Below are positions 36,900 through 46,225 of a DNA stretch of 64,000 nucleotides, piece by piece. The stretch is from assembly GCF_030124325.1 (NCBI RefSeq), contig NZ_JASKLR010000001.1, positions 62,001 to 126,000 of the forward strand, in the 5' to 3' direction. The notes beneath the pieces were generated by a model. That model did not search any database. It saw only the letters and a program-made list of their open reading frames with translations, and was not told the DNA's origin. Every line of letters begins with the position of its first letter. The stretch's first letter is position 1. The DNA is from Sinorhizobium sp. 8-89. Lineage in GTDB: Bacteria > Pseudomonadota > Alphaproteobacteria > Rhizobiales > Rhizobiaceae. The position numbers were made by a program, and so were the translations under genes.

Positions 36900-38375
36900 C
36901 TAGATCGTATCGTTCCAGGTGCGGCCGTCGCGCTCGATCAGCGCGATCGACTGGCTCGGCCCCCAGGTGCCGGCCGTATAGCCCTGCACCTGCTGCCCGG
37001 TCGTTTCCCACGCCTTGAGGATAGGGTCGATCCATTGCCAGGCGGCTTCCACTTCGTCGCGGCGCACGAACAGCGTCTGGTTGTTGCGGACGACATCGAG
37101 CAGCAGACGCTCATAGGCGTCGGCGTTGCGCACGTCGAAGGCTTCGGCGAAGCTCATGTCCAGGGGCACGTTCCTGAGGCGCATGCCGCCCGGCCCCGGA
37201 TCCTTGATCATCAGCGACTGCTTGACGCCTTCGTTCGGCTGGAGGCGGATCATCAGCTGGTTGGCCGAGATGCGTCCGGCACTGTGGTCGAAGATCGAGT
37301 GGGGGATCTGCTTGAACGTGATGACGATCTCCGACATGCGGCCGGCCATGCGCTTGCCGGTGCGGATATAGAAGGGCACGCCGGCCCAGCGCCAGTTGCT
37401 GACCTCGGCCTTGAGTGCGACGAAGGTTTCGGTGTTGGAAACGCCGCCTTCGAGTTCCTCCAGATAGCCCTTCACCGGGCCGCCCGCAGATGCGCCCGCG
37501 CGATACTGGCCGCGAACCGTCACCTGCTCGACATTGGCCGCGGTGATCGGTTTCAGCGCGCGAAGCACCTTGAGCTTTTCGTCGCGCACCGCCTCGGCGT
37601 CCATCGATGTCGGCGCTTCCATGGCGACGAAGCAGACGAGTTGCAGAATGTGGTTCTGCACCATGTCGCGGAGCGCGCCCGCCTTGTCGTAATAGCCGGC
37701 GCGATTTTCGAGGCCGACGGATTCCGAAACGGTGATCTGCACATGGTCGATGTGCGCCGAGTTCCATAGCGGCTCGTAAAGCGCATTGGCAAAGCGCAGA
37801 GCCATGAGGTTCTGCACCGTCTCCTTGCCGAGATAGTGATCGATGCGGAAGATCTGCTCTTCGCGAAACACCCGGCCGATCGTGTCGTTAAGTTCCGTCG
37901 CAGATGCGAGGTCGCGCCCGATCGGCTTTTCGACGACGATCCGGGTGTTCTTGGTGATGAGCTTATGGTCGCGAATCTTTTCCGAGATATCGCTGAAGAT
38001 CGCCGGACCGACGGCCAGATAGAAGGCGCGGATGCGATCCTTTCCTTCTTCAAGGATCTTCTTCAGCGAGTCCCAGCCTTGGTCGGACTTGGCGTCGACC
38101 GAGACGTAGTAGAGCCGCGACGTGAACTTCTCCACTTCCGCTTCGTTGAATTCGCCCTGTTTCAGATGCTCTTTCAGGGCCTCGGTCGCAAATCCCCGGT
38201 ATTCCTCATGGGTGAGTGCCGCGCGCGACGCACCGATGATACGTGTAGGCTCAGTGAATTGACCTTCGATCTGTCGGTGGTAGAGCGCGGGCAGAAGCTT
38301 GCGCTCCGCAAGATCGCCGGTGCCCCCGAACACGACGTAGTCAAACGGTTCGACGGGAATGATCTGGCTGCTCAT
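36900..38375 (-). CDS. zwf: Glucose-6-phosphate 1-dehydrogenase
   Basis: First enzyme of the oxidative pentose phosphate/Entner-Doudoroff route. 491 residues. NADP site VVFGGTGDLAERKLLPALY near residue 15; active-site RIDHYLGKETVQNLMALRF with the catalytic His. Head of the zwf-pgl(-edd) series; the promoter lies in the 99-base gap before the next gene, which also holds that gene's terminator. Confidence 0.96.
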   Translation of the reverse strand: MSSQIIPVEPFDYVVFGGTGDLAERKLLPALYHRQIEGQFTEPTRIIGASRAALTHEEYRGFATEALKEHLKQGEFNEAEVEKFTSRLYYVSVDAKSDQGWDSLKKILEEGKDRIRAFYLAVGPAIFSDISEKIRDHKLITKNTRIVVEKPIGRDLASATELNDTIGRVFREEQIFRIDHYLGKETVQNLMALRFANALYEPLWNSAHIDHVQITVSESVGLENRAGYYDKAGALRDMVQNHILQLVCFVAMEAPTSMDAEAVRDEKLKVLRALKPITAANVEQVTVRGQYRAGASAGGPVKGYLEELEGGVSNTETFVALKAEVSNWRWAGVPFYIRTGKRMAGRMSEIVITFKQIPHSIFDHSAGRISANQLMIRLQPNEGVKQSLMIKDPGPGGMRLRNVPLDMSFAEAFDVRNADAYERLLLDVVRNNQTLFVRRDEVEAAWQWIDPILKAWETTGQQVQGYTAGTWGPSQSIALIERDGRTWNDTI

Positions 38376-38426
38376 GGGATATCTCGATCTCGTTCAGGTC
38401 AGGGGCACGTATAATCTAATCGATTT

Positions 38427-38467
38427 AAAAACGCTAGGGTGCGGCGCAACAAAATGAGGCCGCACCC
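38427..38467 (-). terminator. Terminator of the oxidase gene (minus strand)
   Basis: Stem gggtgcggc / gccgcaccc. Read on the minus strand it follows the oxidase stop by eight bases and ends in TAGCGTTTTTAAA, a good intrinsic terminator. Confidence 0.75.
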
Positions 38468-38474
38468 GGCTTTT

Positions 38475-39761
38475 TTAGAACCGGTCGCGCAGGGCGTACC
38501 AGCTGAGCGCGAGGAACAGGAGCGCCGAGCGGAACCGCATTCCGCCCGGGAAAGCGGGTATTTTCAAGGCCTTGAGAAGGTCCAGTTCCGTCGTTTTACC
38601 CAAAGCCAGGTCAGCATAGAGCTTGCCGCAGTAGTTGGACAGCATGACGCCGTGACCGGAATAACCACCGATGCTTGTGACACCGGGCATGACCTCTCTG
38701 CAGAAGGGCTGGCGCGGCATGGTGATGCCGACCGACCCGCCCCAGGCGTGGGTGATCTCGATATTGGCGAGGGCCGGATAGATCTCGCTGATCTGTCGAC
38801 GGATATGGCTGGAAATGTCGCGTGGGTTGTCGGCCGTATAGGCTTCGCGCCCGCCGAATAGCAGCCGTCCGTCCTTCGATTTGCGGAAATAGCGCACCAC
38901 GAAACGAGAATCGTCGACGGATTCCCCGCCGGGCAGCACATTCGGATGGCCGGACAAGACCTTTGTCGCGCCGATGAACGAACGGATCGGCATGACGCGG
39001 CTGGCGGTTACCGGCTCGAGGTTGCCGATATGGGCGTTGCAGGCGATCAGGGCCCGGTCGGCTATTATCGTGCCCCGATCGGTATCGATGACGATCGCGC
39101 CCCCCTTTTTCTCGATCTTCAGTGCCTTTGTGTGTTCGTGGAGCTTGGCGCCGGCTCGCGATGCCTGCTTCGCGAGGCCGACGAGCAGCTTCATCGGGTG
39201 GATGTGCCCGGTGCCGGTGTCGCGTATGCCGAATTGATAATGATGCGACCCGAGCCGGCTTGCCGTCTCATCCCGTTCCATGAAGGAAAGATGCGGATAG
39301 CCGAACCGCTCCGCCATCGCTTCGACGTGTCTGCGGTAGTATTTCTCGAGGCTCTGCTTGTGGCTGACGGAGAGCTGGCCAGGGACGAACTCGATGTCGA
39401 TTCCGTGTTCGCCGGCGAAGTCCAGCAGGTAGCGCTTGGCGTTTTCCGCCATCTCGAAAAGCAGCTTGGCGCGCTCGTAGCCGAGCGCTTCCTCCGCCTC
39501 GTCCGCCCAGGCACGCTGGCCGGTGCCGAACTGACCGCCGTTCCGGCCCGAGGCGCCGTCGCCAAAACGGCAGGCGTCGATCATCGCGACGTCGGCACCG
39601 TTCTTGGCGAGGTTGTAGGCGGCCTGAAGGCCGGTATAGCCGCCGCCGATGATCGCAACGTCAGTTTTGCACGAGCCTGCCAGCGCCGGGTAGTCCGGAC
39701 GCTCCAGTACCGTCGCCTCGTACCAGGAAATTCCGGGCGAGATCGGACTTTGCCAGGACAT
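38475..39761 (-). CDS. FAD oxidase, gamma-glutamylputrescine oxidase-like
   Basis: DAO-family flavoenzyme, 428 residues. N-terminal FAD site VAIIGGGYTGLQAAYNLAKN, then GASGRNGGQFGTGQ; C-terminal GYSGHGVMLSNYCGKLYADL. Closest known architecture is PuuB/OrdL, which oxidises gamma-glutamylputrescine. It starts 15 bases after the glutamine synthetase-like gene, so the pair is an operon, and the potFGHI transporter lies 12 kb away. Substrate is inferred from this pairing. Confidence 0.8.
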   Translation of the reverse strand: MSWQSPISPGISWYEATVLERPDYPALAGSCKTDVAIIGGGYTGLQAAYNLAKNGADVAMIDACRFGDGASGRNGGQFGTGQRAWADEAEEALGYERAKLLFEMAENAKRYLLDFAGEHGIDIEFVPGQLSVSHKQSLEKYYRRHVEAMAERFGYPHLSFMERDETASRLGSHHYQFGIRDTGTGHIHPMKLLVGLAKQASRAGAKLHEHTKALKIEKKGGAIVIDTDRGTIIADRALIACNAHIGNLEPVTASRVMPIRSFIGATKVLSGHPNVLPGGESVDDSRFVVRYFRKSKDGRLLFGGREAYTADNPRDISSHIRRQISEIYPALANIEITHAWGGSVGITMPRQPFCREVMPGVTSIGGYSGHGVMLSNYCGKLYADLALGKTTELDLLKALKIPAFPGGMRFRSALLFLALSWYALRDRF

Positions 39762-39776
39762 AGAGGTGCCTTTCGG

Positions 39777-41213
39777 TCAGACGTTCAGAAGCAGGAACTC
39801 GCGTTCCCACGGACTGATCACCTGCATGAAGGTCTCGAATTCGCCACGCTTCACGCCGGCATAGATGGCGATGAACTCGGGCGTGAAGACGTCGGCGAGC
39901 GAGGGCGCCGATTCGAGCAGCGAAACCGCCTCGAGCAGGCCGCGCGGCAAATCGATTTCGCCTTCGTTGGCCGTGTCCTCGGTCGGTGGCGAGGGCTGCA
40001 GGTCTTCGATGATGCCGAGATAGCCGCAGCCGAGCGAGGCTGCGAGCGCCAGATAAGGGTTGGCATCCGAACTCGGCAGGCGGTTCTCGATGCGTCTCGC
40101 CGCCGCGTCCGAGACGGGGATGCGGAATGCCGTCGTTCGGTTGTCGTAACCCCAGGCGGTATTCACCGGCGCCGACATGTCGGGTGTCAGCCGACGGTAG
40201 GAGTTCACATATGGCGCCATCATCGCCAGCGTCCTCGGCACGTAATGCTGCATGCCGCCGATGAAGGAGAAGAATTCCTTCGATGGCGATCCGTCCGCAT
40301 TCGAGAACAGATTGCGACCGGTATTGATCTCTACGACCGACTGGTGAATGTGCATCGCCGAGCCGGGCTGGCCCTGCATCGGCTTCGCCATGAAGGTCGC
40401 GTAGATGCCGTGCTTCAGTGCCGCCTCGCGAATCGTGCGCTTGAACAGGAAAACCTGGTCGGCAAGCTCGATAGGGTCGCCGTGCCGGAGGTTGATTTCG
40501 AGCTGAGCCGGACCCTCTTCATGAATGAGAGTGTCGATCTCGAGGCCCTGCTTTTCGGAGAAGTGGTAGATATCGTCGATCAGTTCGTCGAACTCGTTGA
40601 TGCCGGCGATCGAATAGCCCTGGCCGCCGAGGATCGAGCGGCCGGAGCGCCCCTTCGGCGGACGCAGCGGATAGTCCGGATCGTCATTCTGGGCGACGAG
40701 ATAGAACTCGATCTCGGGCGCGACGACCGGTTTCCATCCTTTCTGGCGATAGAGATCGACCACGCGTTTCAGGACGTTGCGCGGCGTATAGTTGATCTGC
40801 TCGCCCTGCGAGCCGACGATGTCGCAGATCACCTGCGCCGTCGGGTCGGTCTCCCAGGGAACAATAGAAAGGGTCGAAAGATCGGGCATCAGCTTGATGT
40901 CGCTGTCGCGCGAATCGTAGCGGAACTGTTCGGTTTCGTCGGGGTATTCGCCGGAAATCGTATGACGGTAGATCGCCGAAGGCAGAGCGAGCGAGGTGTT
41001 CGACGTGAACTTGGAGGTCGGCATCATCTTGCCGCGCGGTACGCCGGCAAGGTCGGGCGTGATGCACTCGATGTCTTCGATGCCGCGGATCTTGAGCCAG
41101 TCGACTGCTTCCTTCCAGGTCTTCACGCCTCGGAGCGAATGCAGGGCGACGGGTATTTTCGAACTCTTGCTGATCTTTGCTGCTTGTTGGGCGACACTTC
41201 TCTTGGAGGGCAT
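39777..41213 (-). CDS. Glutamine synthetase family, gamma-glutamylpolyamine synthetase-like
   Basis: 478-residue type I-like ligase. Signatures: VVAPEIEFYLVAQNDDPDY, GPAQLEINLRHGDPIELADQ, QGQPGSAMHIHQSVVEI and NRTTAFRIPVSDAAARRIEN. The adenylylation-loop Tyr of true GlnA is not obvious. In PuuA-type enzymes glutamate is ligated to putrescine. The first gene of a two-gene operon with the FAD oxidase; other amines such as ethanolamine are possible substrates. Confidence 0.82.
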   Translation of the reverse strand: MPSKRSVAQQAAKISKSSKIPVALHSLRGVKTWKEAVDWLKIRGIEDIECITPDLAGVPRGKMMPTSKFTSNTSLALPSAIYRHTISGEYPDETEQFRYDSRDSDIKLMPDLSTLSIVPWETDPTAQVICDIVGSQGEQINYTPRNVLKRVVDLYRQKGWKPVVAPEIEFYLVAQNDDPDYPLRPPKGRSGRSILGGQGYSIAGINEFDELIDDIYHFSEKQGLEIDTLIHEEGPAQLEINLRHGDPIELADQVFLFKRTIREAALKHGIYATFMAKPMQGQPGSAMHIHQSVVEINTGRNLFSNADGSPSKEFFSFIGGMQHYVPRTLAMMAPYVNSYRRLTPDMSAPVNTAWGYDNRTTAFRIPVSDAAARRIENRLPSSDANPYLALAASLGCGYLGIIEDLQPSPPTEDTANEGEIDLPRGLLEAVSLLESAPSLADVFTPEFIAIYAGVKRGEFETFMQVISPWEREFLLLNV

Positions 41214-41348
41214 AAATCACCGGTTTTGGCTTCGGATAGCGCATCATAGCCGGAGTTTGGCGATTGGCTAGAGCGGCTTCGGCGGTTCACGATTGACTTT
41301 TGGTTCTGCGGTCGGAAAGGAAGACGCAAACGCAAAAAAGGGTCTTCC

Positions 41349-42533
41349 GTGGTAGAAAAACACGATGTGGTAGTCATTGGAGCGGGCGCCGCGGGCATGA
41401 TGTGCGCGATCGAAGCGGGAAAACGCGGACGCCGCGTGCTCGTGCTCGACCACGCCAAGGCGCCCGGCGAGAAGATTCGCATCTCCGGCGGCGGCCGCTG
41501 CAACTTTACCAACGTCCATGCCGGTCCGAAGAACTTCCTTTCCGATAATCCGCATTTCTGCAAGTCGGCGCTCGCGCGCTATCGGCCGCAGGACTTCGTC
41601 GCACTCGTCGAGCGGCATGGCATCGCATGGCACGAGAAGACCCTCGGCCAGCTCTTCTGCGATCACTCGGCGAAGGACATCATCCGCATGCTGCTCGCCG
41701 AAATGCAGGAGGCAGCCGTGGCACTTCGGCTTGCAACTGCGATCTCGACGGTCGAGAAGATTGCATCCGGCTTCCGCGTGATCACCAATGATGGTGCGGT
41801 CGAGGCTGCGTCACTGGTGGTGGCGAGCGGCGGTAAGTCGATCCCGAAAATGGGCGCGACGGGCTTTGCATACAGGATCGCGGAACAGTTCGGTCTGCCG
41901 ATCGTCGAAACGCGGCCGGCATTGGTTCCCTTGACCCTCGATCCGGCACAGCTTGGAAAGATCGGCGAACTGGCCGGCGTCGCCGCCGATGCCGAGGCGC
42001 GCTGCGGCAAGGCCGCTTTTCGCGAAGCGGTGTTGCTCACTCACCGCGGCTTGAGCGGACCCGCCATCCTGCAGATATCGTCCTATTGGCGCGAAGGCGC
42101 GGAGATCGTCCTGCGCCTGATGCCGGACATTGACATTGCCTCCATTCTCAAGGGGATGCGTCGAACGAACGGTCGCCAGGCGACGCACACGGCCTTGGCC
42201 GACATCCTGCCGCGGCGGCTGGCCCAGTTTTTCACGGAGGAAGCAAAATTGACGGGACGGATGCTTGCCGACCTTTCCGACAAGGCCATCGATACATTGT
42301 CGGCCTCCATCCAGAGCTGGGCACTGAAGCCCGCCGGATCGGAGGGCTACAGGACCGCGGAGGTAACGCTCGGCGGCGTCGACACCCGTGCGCTGGACTC
42401 GCGGACGATGCAGGCGAGAGAGGTTCCCGGGCTTTATTTCATCGGGGAATGCGTCGACGTCACCGGGTGGCTCGGCGGCTACAATTTCCAATGGGCCTGG
42501 GCCTCCGGTTTCGCCGCCGGTCAAGAGGTGTGA
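41349..42533 (+). CDS. BaiN/HI0933-type flavoprotein
   Basis: 394-residue NAD(P)/FAD oxidoreductase of the YhiN/BaiN family. FAD-binding VVVIGAGAAGMMCAIEAGKR at residues 7-26, family motif ISGGGRCNFTN near residue 47, and the C-terminal GYNFQWAWASG signature. GTG start with weak Shine-Dalgarno. Function of the family in this genus is unknown. Divergent from the glutamine synthetase-like gene, with 135 bases between starts. Confidence 0.85.
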   Translation: MVEKHDVVVIGAGAAGMMCAIEAGKRGRRVLVLDHAKAPGEKIRISGGGRCNFTNVHAGPKNFLSDNPHFCKSALARYRPQDFVALVERHGIAWHEKTLGQLFCDHSAKDIIRMLLAEMQEAAVALRLATAISTVEKIASGFRVITNDGAVEAASLVVASGGKSIPKMGATGFAYRIAEQFGLPIVETRPALVPLTLDPAQLGKIGELAGVAADAEARCGKAAFREAVLLTHRGLSGPAILQISSYWREGAEIVLRLMPDIDIASILKGMRRTNGRQATHTALADILPRRLAQFFTEEAKLTGRMLADLSDKAIDTLSASIQSWALKPAGSEGYRTAEVTLGGVDTRALDSRTMQAREVPGLYFIGECVDVTGWLGGYNFQWAWASGFAAGQEV

Positions 42534-42561
42534 CCATCCGGAAAAATTGGTGATTTGCCTT

Positions 42562-42600
42562 TTCAGCCATTGTTAACGGAAATGGCTGAACCTGATTTTT
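42562..42600 (+). terminator. Terminator after the BaiN-type gene
   Basis: Perfect stem ttcagccatt / aatggctgaa with a nine-base loop, then cctgattttt. It lies 28 bases after the stop. Confidence 0.75.
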
Positions 42601-42742
42601 GGCTGCACTGCCCGCGGAGGACTTGGGGGTGGTCCCTAAACGGAAACCACACTGTTTCCATTTCATGGACTTTCCTTGGCCGCAGGATGAAGGCACCATG
42701 ATCAGCATGGTAGCCGGGTTGGCTGCCGGAAACTCAGACGGT

Positions 42743-42784
42743 TACAGCGGCCTTTGCGCGTCTGAAAGATGCGCGTCGCTGTAG
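42743..42784. repeat. Mosaic repeat, copy 8 (GC half only)
   Basis: acagcggcctttgcgcg...gcgcgtcgctgtag, a palindrome matching the GC half of the other copies. It ends 17 bases before a small ORF. Confidence 0.6.
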
Positions 42785-42801
42785 GACAAGGACAGGATGC
42801 C

Positions 42802-42942
42802 ATGACCCACTCACGCCGCCGTCCCCGCGCTGTTGCGGTTGCCCGCAGGGAGCAGAGCCACTTGCCCCATGAATTGATTGCCTTCGGTGCGGTCATCGCG
42901 CTCTTTCTCGTCGTGACCTTCACGGCATTCGCGCCCCTCTGA
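42802..42942 (+). CDS. Small single-pass membrane protein (46 residues)
   Basis: An ATG at 42802, with AGGA upstream, opens 46 codons to a TGA. The N-terminus is Arg-rich and basic (THSRRRPRAVAVARREQ), followed by one hydrophobic helix (LIAFGAVIALFLVVTFTAFA). A stem (ggaaggcg / cgccttcc, 42959-42979) follows the stop. The combination of ribosome site, positive-inside helix and hairpin supports a real gene. The function is unknown. Confidence 0.5.
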   Translation: MTHSRRRPRAVAVARREQSHLPHELIAFGAVIALFLVVTFTAFAPL

Positions 42943-43362
42943 ATCTGGGGGCGAGACAGGAAGGCGGCAAGCGCCTTCCCAGGTGAAGCCGACCAAGTGA
43001 AGGCGAGTTCGCGTTGCTTAATTTTGCGGTGCCTGTGATCCGGCCGAAGCCGATGGCCGCAAAATCGTCTCGGCCGCCACCGCCGCTCCAAAACTGCCGG
43101 CCGCTTATACAAATTTTAATCGTTCAAATCGACTATGGCGTCCAAGTGAGTTCCGTCAGGGCCTCGCTGCCTTAAGAGGTGGCGCGGGTCCCGCAATGAT
43201 TGCCGGCGGACTGGCGGCGTGCGCCGCATGATTTCCCGAAAAACATCAGCCTGTTTGCGCATCGGGTGGCTTCCGGGCGTTTCTCCGCAAGTGATCACTT
43301 GGCGCGGGTACGTCCAGCCATCGGGGGAAGCGAAACGCGAGCTGCGAGCCAAGGTGTTTTCC
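42943..43362. other. Gap before the chemoreceptor gene
   Basis: After the hairpin at 42959-42979 I see nothing well supported in these 420 bases. ORFs on both strands have unnatural composition. The in-frame extension of the chemoreceptor to 43219 lacks family similarity. Confidence 0.5.
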
Positions 43363-45888
43363 ATGTTCATTGATAGGATTCTCGCCCGCTTCAAGATTCA
43401 GACGAAGGTTCTGTTCTTCATCCTGCCGTTTGTCGTCAGCATCTCGGCTGTCGGCATCACCGGCCTCTACGCGTCGGGCCTGCTGCAGGGCCGCATGGAG
43501 ATTTCAAACAGCGTCCTGCAGACGCTGAGCGGCTTCAAGGACGTCTATGCGGGCATGAACAATTTCCTGCACAAGACGACCGAGGAGAACCGCGATGCGG
43601 TTCGCGGCACGATCGCTGCGCAGAAGGATATCCTCACGCAGACCGCCGCACAGGTCGCCGGGCAGAACGGCCAGGAAGAACTGACCGCCGCGATCGCTGC
43701 GACCAGCGACATCGAAGCACGCATTGAGGGCCTTTGGACGCTGCACGTCGGCGAGAAGGAGCTGCGTGCGGCCATGACGGCCAATCTGGAGCGCCTGGTG
43801 GCCGAGCAGGCGAAGATCAACGAGGAGACGAACCGCCTGCAATACGCGGTGCGAAAGGACGAGAACGCGGCGAAGACGATGCTGAGGAACGCCGAAAAGC
43901 TCTTGCGCGCCAGCCGCTTCTTTGCGGAATTCGGCACCGAGGTCAGCAAGGCGACAACGGTCGAAGAGAAGATGAAACAGGTGCAGGACCGCTTCCCGAA
44001 GATCGGCCGCACGCAGCGCGAGATCTTCACTTTGCTGCCGAAGGGCGAAAAGTCTCTCGCCGATACCGTCAATTCCGCGGCAAGCGAGATCGGTGCCTTG
44101 ATCAAGGCTCCCGTCGGACCTGAAACGCTTGCCGGCATTTCGAAATATGTCGATCGCTTCCGCACCGCGAGCTTCCGTCTGGAGGCCGCCTCCGTTGGGA
44201 AGATGCGCGAAGCCACGCAGATCTTCAGTGAACTCGATGAAAAGATCGCAAGCACCGAATCCGTGCTGACTGCGACACGCAGGCTCTCCACATCGATCAC
44301 CGACATTCAGATCGCCGCGGCCGCCTTCCTGGGCAGTACGACCGAGGAAAATCGCAAGCGGCTCCTGGACAAGTTCCTTGCCGTTCAGGCCAATTTGACC
44401 ACGCTGCGCGGCGTCGCCACCGGAATGAGCTTCTTCGACACGACGGCGGATGCGCTTCTGCCGATCATCAACGTGATGAAGAAGGATAGCGTGGCGCTGG
44501 TCACGAGCTCCGAGAAGCGAACGGCCGAGTTCAATGCTGCCGGTGAAACGATCAACGAAATCTGGGGAGACCTGACCCAGTTCGCCGAGCAGCAGAAGGT
44601 TGCTGCCGGTACCGAACGGGACGAAGCCAACCAGATCTCCGTCGCCGCGACCGTCGCCGGCGTCATCATCGCGCTGCTTGCCGGCATCGCGTTGACGCTG
44701 ACGCTGAAGAAGCCGATAGGCCAGATCACCGCCGCGATGCGGCGGCTCGCCGACGGCGTGCTCGACACGGCGATCGACGGTGGCGCGCGGCGCGACGAGA
44801 TCGGCGACATGGCGCGTGCGCTCGGCGTGTTCAAGGAAAACGCCCTTTCCAAGGTGCGCATCGAGGCCGAAAGCGAAGAGCAACGCGCTCGCGCCGAGGC
44901 TGAACGCAGCCGCAACGATGCCGAGAAGCGCGAGCTGGACCGGCAAATCGATCTTGCGGTCAGCGAGCTTGCTGCTGGCCTCGGACGCCTGGCGCAAGGC
45001 GATCTGTCGCGCCAGATCGAGGTCCCCTTCCACGGTCGGCTCGAGCAGCTGCGCACGGATTTCAACGGATCGCTCATCCGGCTTCAGGATACGCTGGCCC
45101 AGATCCGGATGAACGCCCAGGCGATCCAGCAGAGTGGCGCGGACATGCACCATTCCGCCGACTCGCTCTCCAAGCGAACGGAAGCCCAGGCGGCTTCGCT
45201 CGAGGAGACCGCGGCCGCTGTCGACCAGATCACGGCCACCGTGCGTTCCTCGGCAGAGCGTGCACATGAGGCAAACCTCGCCGTGTCGCAGACCAAGAAG
45301 AGCGCGGACAGCTCGGCGACGGTCGTCACCAATGCGATTGCCGCGATGGGGCGCATCGAAGAGGCTTCGCGCCAGATCGAACAGATCATCGAGGTCATCG
45401 ACGACATCGCCTTCCAGACCAACTTGCTGGCCTTGAACGCCGGCATCGAAGCGGCACGGGCCGGAGAGGCGGGCAAGGGCTTTGCCGTGGTCGCGCAGGA
45501 GGTCCGGGAGCTGGCGCAACGGTCGGCCGAGGCGGCTCGGGAGATCAAGGGGCTCATCAACAAGTCGACCGACGAGGTCAATTCCGGCTCGCATCTCGTC
45601 AAGGAGACGGGTGCGGTGCTCGCCTCGATCAGTGCCCAGATTGTATCCGTCAGCCAGCATGTCGAGATGATCGCGACGGCAAGCCGCGACCAGGCGACGG
45701 CTCTGAACGAGGTCAACGGCTCCGTCAACCAGATGGATCAGATGACCCAACAGAATGCTTCGATGGTCGAAGAGGCGACGGCAACCAGCCGCGCGCTTGC
45801 AAACCAGGCGGATACGCTGATGATGCTCGTCGAGCAATTCCGGCTGGAGCCGGAAGTGGCGACCGGCCAAACCTATCGCGCCGCCTGA
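43363..45888 (+). CDS. mcpZ: Methyl-accepting chemotaxis protein with large sensor domain
   Basis: Transmembrane chemoreceptor, 841 residues. Membrane helix 1 at about residues 12-34, a very large all-helical periplasmic domain (about 35-422), helix 2 ([20 protein letters not shown], near 425-447), a HAMP region ([20 protein letters not shown]), and a signalling domain with the hairpin tip [20 protein letters not shown]. No CheR-docking pentapeptide ends the protein (it ends in TYRAA). S. meliloti McpZ has an unusually large sensor region, and the gene neighbourhood fits; the symbol is given on that basis. Ligand unknown. ATG 43363 was chosen for its AAGG and for placing helix 1 near the start. 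Confidence 0.85.
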   Translation: MFIDRILARFKIQTKVLFFILPFVVSISAVGITGLYASGLLQGRMEISNSVLQTLSGFKDVYAGMNNFLHKTTEENRDAVRGTIAAQKDILTQTAAQVAGQNGQEELTAAIAATSDIEARIEGLWTLHVGEKELRAAMTANLERLVAEQAKINEETNRLQYAVRKDENAAKTMLRNAEKLLRASRFFAEFGTEVSKATTVEEKMKQVQDRFPKIGRTQREIFTLLPKGEKSLADTVNSAASEIGALIKAPVGPETLAGISKYVDRFRTASFRLEAASVGKMREATQIFSELDEKIASTESVLTATRRLSTSITDIQIAAAAFLGSTTEENRKRLLDKFLAVQANLTTLRGVATGMSFFDTTADALLPIINVMKKDSVALVTSSEKRTAEFNAAGETINEIWGDLTQFAEQQKVAAGTERDEANQISVAATVAGVIIALLAGIALTLTLKKPIGQITAAMRRLADGVLDTAIDGGARRDEIGDMARALGVFKENALSKVRIEAESEEQRARAEAERSRNDAEKRELDRQIDLAVSELAAGLGRLAQGDLSRQIEVPFHGRLEQLRTDFNGSLIRLQDTLAQIRMNAQAIQQSGADMHHSADSLSKRTEAQAASLEETAAAVDQITATVRSSAERAHEANLAVSQTKKSADSSATVVTNAIAAMGRIEEASRQIEQIIEVIDDIAFQTNLLALNAGIEAARAGEAGKGFAVVAQEVRELAQRSAEAAREIKGLINKSTDEVNSGSHLVKETGAVLASISAQIVSVSQHVEMIATASRDQATALNEVNGSVNQMDQMTQQNASMVEEATATSRALANQADTLMMLVEQFRLEPEVATGQTYRAA

Positions 45889-45905
45889 GACAACTACAGG
45901 AAACT

Positions 45906-45943
45906 CGACGCCGCGCGCTCAACGGAGCGCGCGGCGTCGTCTA
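45906..45943 (+). terminator. Terminator after the chemoreceptor gene
   Basis: Perfect 13-bp stem gacgccgcgcgct / agcgcgcggcgtc followed by gtctattt, 17 bases after the stop. It can also act on the convergent small gene at 45964. Confidence 0.8.
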
Positions 45944-45963
45944 TTTGGCAGGAGGGCGAAGGC

Positions 45964-46137
45964 TCAGACCCTGCCACAATCTTCGCGGCATTTCTCCGGC
46001 GGCAGCTTGCGGGTGATCGTGGAAATCAGGCGGCCCATCAGGGCCCTGCGCCGCGGCTGGCGGGGTTCGAAGGACTCCTCCCAGCGGCGGTTCTTGGAAA
46101 GCATGTCGAATAGATAGGCCATTGCCATCATGTCCAT
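45964..46137 (-). CDS. Small basic protein (57 residues)
   Basis: On the minus strand an ATG at 46137, seven bases after GAGGAG, opens 57 codons. The product is basic with two cysteines near the end (MDMMAMAYLFDMLSKNRRWE at the start, KCREDCGRV at the end). Divergent from the LysR gene 88 bases away, which suggests it may be controlled by that regulator. A longer minus-strand ORF in another frame over the same bases looks unnatural. No family recognised. Confidence 0.55.
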   Translation of the reverse strand: MDMMAMAYLFDMLSKNRRWEESFEPRQPRRRALMGRLISTITRKLPPEKCREDCGRV

Positions 46138-46225
46138 GGTGATGCTCCTCGTTTTCGGGCATCAGCTTTTTTATGCATTTAAAACTGTTTTACATACAGT
46201 CGATTTCCCCATATGTTTTTCACAC

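Noticed and set aside
38946..41249. 767-residue plus-strand ORF over the oxidase and glutamine synthetase-like genes
   Set aside because: It spans two well-supported minus-strand genes and their junction; it is an artefact of high GC third positions.
43504..45870. 788-residue ORF antisense to the chemoreceptor
   Set aside because: Shadow frame of a real gene with clear domains; Arg/Leu/Asp-rich and featureless.
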